From assembly GCA_016200155.1 (NCBI GenBank), contig JACQFG010000193.1:1-10039 (forward strand): a stretch of 10,039 nucleotides of DNA, given 5' to 3'. The stretch's first letter is position 1; each line of letters begins with the position of its first letter. The translations under genes and the position numbers were made by a program. The stretch comes from Planctomycetota bacterium. GTDB taxonomy: Bacteria; Planctomycetota; Planctomycetia; Gemmatales; Gemmataceae. The notes under the pieces were generated by a model, which did no database searches, had not been told where the DNA came from, and saw only the letters and a list, made by a program, of their open reading frames with translations. Of this stretch, positions 6,554-10,039 are shown piece after piece.

Positions 6554-7585
6554 CTACCCTCCCAGCAACATCGACACGGATCGGTCAAATGCCGGCCTAT
6601 CGCTGCGAAGTTCCTTGTGACCGTTGACAAGCTTCTCAATCTTGTCAAGCACTTGTTGTCCCGGAAGAAGTCGCTTCGCTTTTGAACGTGCCACGATCCA
6701 GCAGGCAGAACGCGCTTCGTTTTCGGAACTCCACGCTCTGAAGCCGAGAAGATTGTACTTTTCTTTCAAGACACTTGCCAGTCGGCCTATCGCCCCGGCA
6801 TGGTTTTCAAGCGTCACCACGAAATCCACGATCCCTAGGCCCGCATATACAATGCTCAACCTCATCAACTCGAGGCGTCCACCTATGCTTACCAAGCCGA
6901 ACGGCTTCACCAATTCGTGAATCGATTTCCCGAAACTTTTGGCATAACCCTGGGGAAGCTCGCTGAGAATTTTGGGTGGCAACGCGACGGTCCCACCACA
7001 GAGGCCGAGGCGGTGTTCACGATATCTTCCCCTTATGTGGTGGAGGTGCCAAAGCTCCGGCAGTCGCGTAATGTTTAGACTCGGGGAAAGGCGGCTTAGG
7101 AAATGCAGCTCCTTGATGAACTCAACAATTAGCTTGCGTCGCAGGTCGTCCAAGCTCGCGTCGTCAAGTGTGCGACGCTCTTCAAAGTCACCGTCAATCG
7201 GAGACCGATATCGAAGACAGTCGACTACGAGCCTATTTATATGATAACGCGAGTCATCGCACGTAATCGTATCGGCGAGGATTACATTGATTTTTTCCTG
7301 CCCTAGCAACGACGTCAGTCTCGCCAGAATCCCCGGAATTTCGGCTGCCTTCATCGTGATCTCCCAGACATCCTGCCAGTAATCTTTCTGGATCGGAGTC
7401 AGGATGAATTCAGCGAGCTTCGGGTCTTCATTATTGGTGCCATCATTGGCTGGATGATCGTGGCTTGAGTGATCGGAGTGATACAGCCAACAATCCAGCC
7501 TATCGTCGAGCGGATTATGCCCCGTCGCCCATGGAACGAAGATTCTGGTTTCTTCAAGATTGAGAAGGTGCGGACTGGTCAACAT
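6554..7585 (-). CDS. Double ACT-domain-like protein, candidate sensor partner of the TIR protein
   Basis: 343 residues. The first ACT-like unit spans about 74-123, from WEITMKAAEIPGILARL to INVILADTI, with the Pro-Gly turn that typically contacts an amino-acid ligand. The second spans about 253-321 (FVVTLENHAGAIGRLASVL, then KYNLLGFRAWSS). ACT domains bind small ligands, usually amino acids, at dimer interfaces. A helical middle of about 125 residues and a His/Asp-rich patch near the N-terminus (YHSDHSSHDHP, about 35-45) are not explained by them. No kinase, dehydrogenase or PheA-type catalytic domain is present, so it looks purely regulatory. The frame extends to a TTG at 7657, but that TTG is part of a TTGACA -35 box. 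The ATG at 7585 has GGAGG/GAGG sites upstream and is preferred. The TIR-like gene follows after 3 nt. Confidence 0.6.
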   Translation of the reverse strand: MLTSPHLLNLEETRIFVPWATGHNPLDDRLDCWLYHSDHSSHDHPANDGTNNEDPKLAEFILTPIQKDYWQDVWEITMKAAEIPGILARLTSLLGQEKINVILADTITCDDSRYHINRLVVDCLRYRSPIDGDFEERRTLDDASLDDLRRKLIVEFIKELHFLSRLSPSLNITRLPELWHLHHIRGRYREHRLGLCGGTVALPPKILSELPQGYAKSFGKSIHELVKPFGLVSIGGRLELMRLSIVYAGLGIVDFVVTLENHAGAIGRLASVLKEKYNLLGFRAWSSENEARSACWIVARSKAKRLLPGQQVLDKIEKLVNGHKELRSDRPAFDRSVSMLLGG

Positions 7586-7629
7586 GGGCGAAGATCCTCG
7601 CCTCCAAAGGAGACACGACCCTGATATAT

Positions 7630-7657
7630 CCCTATGGTGCTTCCGCAATAATGTCAA
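7630..7657 (-). promoter_or_regulatory. Candidate promoter of the ACT-TIR pair
   Basis: A perfect TTGACA (7657-7652 on the minus strand) begins on the base next to the miaE stop. At 17 nt there is only TAGGGA, and GATATATC lies a few bases further, so the -10 element is poor or irregularly spaced. A leader of about 50 nt would carry the GGAGG ribosome site. Separate transcription from miaE is likely but not certain. Confidence 0.4.
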
Positions 7658-8233
7658 TTAGCTGTGCATCCTCGAGAGATTTTCTCCCGATTCGATGATA
7701 CGTCCCTCCTCAACCGCCAGCTCCGCGAGCCGGGCCTCGACGCGCTCCTCCGGGACGAACAATTTCGCGAGCCGCACATACGTGCTGTGGTGCCGCGCCT
7801 CCGATTCGAAAAGGTCGCCGAAGAATGCCGCCAGCTCTACATCCGCCAGATGATCGCGCAGTAATCCAAAGCGTTCGCACGAGCGCGCCTCGATCAACGC
7901 CGCCGTCAGCAAGCGATCGACCGCCCGCAACGGTTCCTGCTTGTTGCACAACGCGCGCAGCCGTTCGCCGTAGCGGCTCGGCGGGATCTTGCGAAAGCGA
8001 ATGCCGCGGCGCTCGAGCAGGTCGAGCACCAGGTGAAAGTGGCTCAATTCCTCCTGAACGATCGCCGACATGGCGCGCACCAGCTCCACGCGATCGACAT
8101 AGGCGAACAGCAAATTCATGGCGACACCGGCGGCCTTCTTCTCGCAGTGAGCGTGATCGATCAACAGCTCTTCGAGATTCGCCGATACCTGCTTCAACCA
8201 ACAGGCCGGTGTCTCGGTACGGAGATTCAACAT
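7658..8233 (-). CDS. miaE: MiaE-type tRNA-(ms2io6A37) hydroxylase
   Basis: 191 residues of a ferritin-like four-helix diiron protein. The family pattern is clear: LIDHAHCEKKAAGVAMNLLF (24-43), IVQEELSHFHLVLDLLERRGI (58-78), then DRLLTAALIEARSCERFGLL (106-125) and LFESEARHHSTYVRLAKLF (141-159). Candidate iron ligands are Glu31, Glu62, His65, Glu115, Glu145 and His148. MiaE hydroxylates the isopentenyl side chain of ms2i6A at position 37 of tRNAs reading U-initial codons. The protein is shorter than the roughly 250-270 residues of the enterobacterial enzyme but keeps the full core. The frame extends to TTG at 8269, but I place the start at the ATG at 8233. The TTG lies in a -35 box, and a -10 box ends 6 nt before the ATG, predicting a leaderless transcript. 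There is no Shine-Dalgarno. Confidence 0.85.
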   Translation of the reverse strand: MLNLRTETPACWLKQVSANLEELLIDHAHCEKKAAGVAMNLLFAYVDRVELVRAMSAIVQEELSHFHLVLDLLERRGIRFRKIPPSRYGERLRALCNKQEPLRAVDRLLTAALIEARSCERFGLLRDHLADVELAAFFGDLFESEARHHSTYVRLAKLFVPEERVEARLAELAVEEGRIIESGENLSRMHS

Positions 8234-8239
8234 GGAGAA

Positions 8240-8269
8240 ATCATAGCGTCTGCGCGGACTGCGCGACAA
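8240..8269 (-). promoter_or_regulatory. Predicted promoter of miaE, giving a leaderless mRNA
   Basis: On the minus strand, TTGTCG (8269-8264) is followed by an 18-nt spacer and TATGAT (8245-8240), which is 5/6 to the -10 consensus. Six bases (TTCTCC) separate the -10 box from the ATG, so transcription would begin at the A of the start codon. Confidence 0.5.
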
Positions 8270-8282
8270 GCGCCAAAACGGG

Positions 8283-8311
8283 TTGACGGCGCGTCGGCGT
8301 CACGTTATAGG
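8283..8311 (+). promoter_or_regulatory. Predicted sigma70-type promoter of the exported-protein gene
   Basis: TTGACG (8283-8288), a 17-nt spacer and TATAGG (8306-8311) match 5/6 and 4/6 of the consensus boxes. It points away from miaE, whose own promoter begins 14 bp to the left, so the two are back to back. The leader would be about 60 nt. Confidence 0.6.
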
Positions 8312-8377
8312 ACTGCTTGCGTTTGGCGTTCGCACAGCATTCTCCGGACGACAACCGCCCGTCGAGGGGTTTCTATC

Positions 8378-9097
8378 ATGAAAAAACGCAAATGGGGGAT
8401 CATGTGCGGCATCGGCTTCGTCTTGCTGGCGTGCGGCGTCACCGCGCTGGGCGCCGTCGCCAAACACGAACCGAGCTTCTATAGGCAGAACCAGCCCCCC
8501 TCCAGCGAGGCGAGCCGCGAGTTGGCCTTTTCCTTCGTCCGCCATTTCGGCGAAATGCTCGCCAAGCGAAAACAGGAAACCTGGGCTTGCGACACCACCG
8601 AGGCCGAGCTGAATTGCTTCTTCAACGAGATCTTCGTCGAACGCGGCGAAGCGGAGGAGCTGCGCAAGCTCGGCATCTCTTCGCCCATCGTGATGCTCGA
8701 GGACAACCGCGTTCGCCTGGCGTTCCGTTACGGCTCCGGGTTCTTCAGCACGATCATCTCCTACGACATGAAAGTCTGGCTCGTGCCGAGAGAGGCCAAC
8801 GTGATCGCCATCGAGATCGAGCGGGCCCGCGCCGGCGCGTTGCCCATCTCGAAGCAATCGATCCTGAATCAGCTCGCCGATTTCGCCCGCAAGCAGAACT
8901 TCAAGGTGAAAATGTTCCGCCACGAGGGGAACGCCGTCGCCCTCATAGATCTGCAGGGCGATCAGCCGCAAGCGAAATCGATCCTCACGACGCTGAAGAT
9001 CGGTCCGGGCACGCTGAAGATTCGCGGCAAAACGCTGGAGCACGCCATCCAGCCCGTGGACCTCAAGGACGTGAAGGTCGCCGCCCCGCTGCCGTGA
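8378..9097 (+). CDS. Exported protein or lipoprotein of unknown function
   Basis: 239 residues. The N-terminus MKKRKWGIMCGIGFVLLACG is a signal sequence. LLAC at 16-19 reads as a possible lipobox with Cys19 lipidated; otherwise it would be a membrane anchor. The exported part starts near KHEPSFY and has ETWACDTTEAELNCFFNE (about 67-84), IVMLEDNRVRLAFRYGSGFF and then VWLVPREANVIAIEIERARA, AGALPISKQSILNQL. This pattern, an ELN-type helix followed by long amphipathic strands and a GxLPIS segment, recalls the YpmS/DUF2140 type of lipoprotein, but only loosely. The ATG at 8378 is chosen because GAGGGG (8364-8369) is 8 nt upstream. Longer in-frame extensions run antisense through miaE and are not believed. 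It has its own promoter and converges with the phosphoesterase-like gene. Confidence 0.75.
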   Translation: MKKRKWGIMCGIGFVLLACGVTALGAVAKHEPSFYRQNQPPSSEASRELAFSFVRHFGEMLAKRKQETWACDTTEAELNCFFNEIFVERGEAEELRKLGISSPIVMLEDNRVRLAFRYGSGFFSTIISYDMKVWLVPREANVIAIEIERARAGALPISKQSILNQLADFARKQNFKVKMFRHEGNAVALIDLQGDQPQAKSILTTLKIGPGTLKIRGKTLEHAIQPVDLKDVKVAAPLP

Positions 9098-9108
9098 CCC
9101 GCCGGTCC

Positions 9109-9145
9109 TCGTTTAGCGCCCGCGCGGCGCCGCGCGATTGCTACG
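9109..9145. repeat. Degenerate copy of the CGTTTAGCGC palindrome, possible bidirectional terminator
   Basis: TCGTTTAGCGC (9109-9119) leads into a perfect 16-bp palindrome, CGCGCGGCGCCGCGCG (9121-9136), and a decayed right arm (ATTGCTACG). Start and centre match the perfect element at 769-820. A second 12-bp palindrome, GCCGCTAGCGGC (9145-9156), overlaps the last codons of the phosphoesterase-like gene. The element lies between two convergent stops, where a hairpin could end transcription from both sides. Confidence 0.6.
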
Positions 9146-9494
9146 CCGCTAGCGGCAACCACACAAACCGCCAGCGCATTGCTTGCACTAATTCCAACGC
9201 CACCGGCCCGGCCACTCGATTCCCGCGCATGACCAATCTCCGCGCATCGGGCCGAGAATCGGTGTCCTCGTCAAAGTCGCCGGCGTCCCAGCGTCTCACC
9301 ATACCACGGTTGCCGCTCACAGGCCCTTCGTAGTCAAGGTACGCGATCCGATGATCGCCCAGCGCCGTCGCTTCAATGACGCGCCCCGGCGTCGGCGCCT
9401 CCGCGAGCCGCCACGTCTGCAGCACATCGCCGGCTTGCAGCATCAGGTCCCAGTGCAGCACCGGATGATCGTGTTCGAGGATGACGAATCTCAC
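9141..9494 (-). CDS. Stand-alone LigD-type 3'-phosphoesterase-like protein
   Basis: 117 residues matching the phosphoesterase domain found at the N-terminus of many bacterial LigD proteins, which trims 3' ends before end joining. RFVILEHDHPVLHWDLMLQ (2-20) aligns with the H..LHxDxRLE block, and LQTWRL with its conserved Trp region. GDHRIAYLDYEG (46-57) aligns with the DHPxxYxxFEG block. Retained are His8, His14, Asp16, His48 and Tyr52. The active-site Arg two residues after the Asp is Met18 here, so catalysis may differ. No ligase or polymerase domain follows, so this is a single-domain form. A TTG at 9515 would add 7 residues. The GTG at 9494 is preferred because CGGAG lies 8 nt upstream and the first strand then starts at residue 2. 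It lies 28 nt after the upstream gene and is probably co-transcribed with it. Confidence 0.75.
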   Translation of the reverse strand: MRFVILEHDHPVLHWDLMLQAGDVLQTWRLAEAPTPGRVIEATALGDHRIAYLDYEGPVSGNRGMVRRWDAGDFDEDTDSRPDARRLVMRGNRVAGPVALELVQAMRWRFVWLPLAA

Positions 9495-9522
9495 AACGGC
9501 TTCTCCGCGACGCAAGGACGGC

Positions 9523-10039
9523 TCAATAGCGCATCATGATCTCTTGCTGCGGCACGCCGGCGAGGTCCTCGAAGCCGCCCGCGATGATCTGGTCCGCCAG
9601 TTCGCCGACGTCGCGGAAGTATTTGTCGGAGGGCCGTTCGCCCGTCAACTTGCGGCGCATGTCCTGGCACAGGATATCCGCCGACGCAATGGCGATCGGC
9701 GTCTTCTTGCCATGCGCCCACATCAGCGTTACGATCATCACGATCGTGTCCTGCACGCGCTGCGACAGCTCCGCGATCCGGCACTGACGATCCGCGAGCT
9801 TGAGCTGATGCTTCTTCATCGCGCCGGACAACTCCCCCGCGTGCGCCTGGCACATGTCCTGTGCGAATTGCAGATGATCCGCCAGCTTCGCATCGAGCCC
9901 CGCCACCGTGGCGCGATCGCGGCCCAGGAACTTGCGTCCCATCGACCATTTCGCATACGCTCCCAGTTCGCCGCGCAGCTTCCACAGGTGGCTCGGGTTG
10001 AGCGGGTTGAAATCCTTGATCTGGTGCGTCTGCAGCGCC
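9523..10039 (-). CDS. Probable acyl-CoA dehydrogenase-like protein, C-terminal part (5' end off right edge)
   Basis: The frame is open from the right edge through 171 codons to TGA at 9523. It reads ALQTHQIKDFNPLNPSHLWK, then WSMGRKFLGRDRATVAGLDA, continuing through the ATG at 9942 without a break, so that Met is internal. The body is helical: LADHLQFAQDMCQAH, LKLADRQCRIAELSQRVQDT, IVMIVTLMWAHG, ASADILCQDMRRKL, ending GVPQQEIMMRY. The arrangement of long helices with a DRQ...IAELS stretch and a late ADILCQDMRRKL helix resembles the C-terminal all-alpha region of large acyl-CoA dehydrogenases. Without the FAD-binding part this is a tentative call. It precedes the phosphoesterase-like gene by 28 nt. 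Confidence 0.5.
   Translation of the reverse strand, partial: ALQTHQIKDFNPLNPSHLWKLRGELGAYAKWSMGRKFLGRDRATVAGLDAKLADHLQFAQDMCQAHAGELSGAMKKHQLKLADRQCRIAELSQRVQDTIVMIVTLMWAHGKKTPIAIASADILCQDMRRKLTGERPSDKYFRDVGELADQIIAGGFEDLAGVPQQEIMMRY

Larger units (their letters stand above)
5939..7657. mobile_element. Putative inserted low-GC cassette carrying the ACT and TIR genes
   Basis: The segment is bounded on one side by the broken sulfatase and on the other by the stop codon of miaE. Its base composition differs sharply from its neighbours: I counted 24/60 and 25/60 G+C in 6001-6060 and 6301-6360, and 28/60 in 7201-7260, against 43/60 in sulfatase bases 5221-5280. No transposase, integrase, tRNA or long terminal repeat is visible, so the mechanism is unknown. 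Boundaries are inferred from coding content and composition. Confidence 0.6.

Noticed and set aside
5945..7657. Transposase, integrase or long terminal inverted repeats of a mobile element
   Set aside because: Looked for on both strands at the cassette borders and inside; none seen, so the class of element cannot be named.
8033..8377. 5' extension of the exported-protein gene frame
   Set aside because: It runs antisense through miaE; the ATG at 8378 has a Shine-Dalgarno, a signal sequence and a promoter upstream.

Overview
The window looks like part of a Planctomycetes chromosome, most likely Pirellulales-like. This rests on the high GC of the native genes, a secreted type I sulfatase, a secreted copper amine oxidase-like protein, several membrane or lipoproteins of a planctomycete style, and frequent TTG/GTG starts. 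The assignment is inference; no 16S gene or other decisive marker is present.

Left part (1-1850, minus strand): a translation operon in the order infC (initiation factor IF-3), rpmI (L35), rplT (L20), followed closely by a membrane protein that runs off the left edge. It has a well-formed sigma70-like promoter, a non-AUG infC start, a textbook intrinsic terminator between infC and rpmI that probably acts as an attenuator, and a perfect 52-bp palindrome between rpmI and rplT.

Middle (1854-5938): a secreted protein joining an N-terminal YbjN-like domain to a copper amine oxidase catalytic domain (minus) is divergent from a histidine-bearing polytopic membrane protein (plus). That gene converges, with 3 bases between stops, on a type I sulfatase that has lost its 5' end.

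Inserted cassette (about 5939-7657, minus): two tightly coupled genes of clearly lower GC (spot counts 40-47% against 72% in the sulfatase) lie exactly between the decapitated sulfatase and the stop of miaE. The upstream gene encodes a protein with two ACT-like domains; the downstream gene, starting 3 nt after its stop, encodes a small TIR-like protein. A sensor plus TIR effector on a foreign segment is the best candidate here for an undescribed defence or conflict system.

Right part (7658-10039): a short MiaE-type tRNA hydroxylase (predicted leaderless mRNA), a divergent exported or lipoprotein of unknown function with its own promoter, a degenerate copy of the palindrome family, a stand-alone LigD-type 3'-phosphoesterase-like protein, and the C-terminal part of a probable acyl-CoA dehydrogenase-like protein running off the right edge. 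No tRNA, rRNA, CRISPR array, transposase or integrase was seen.
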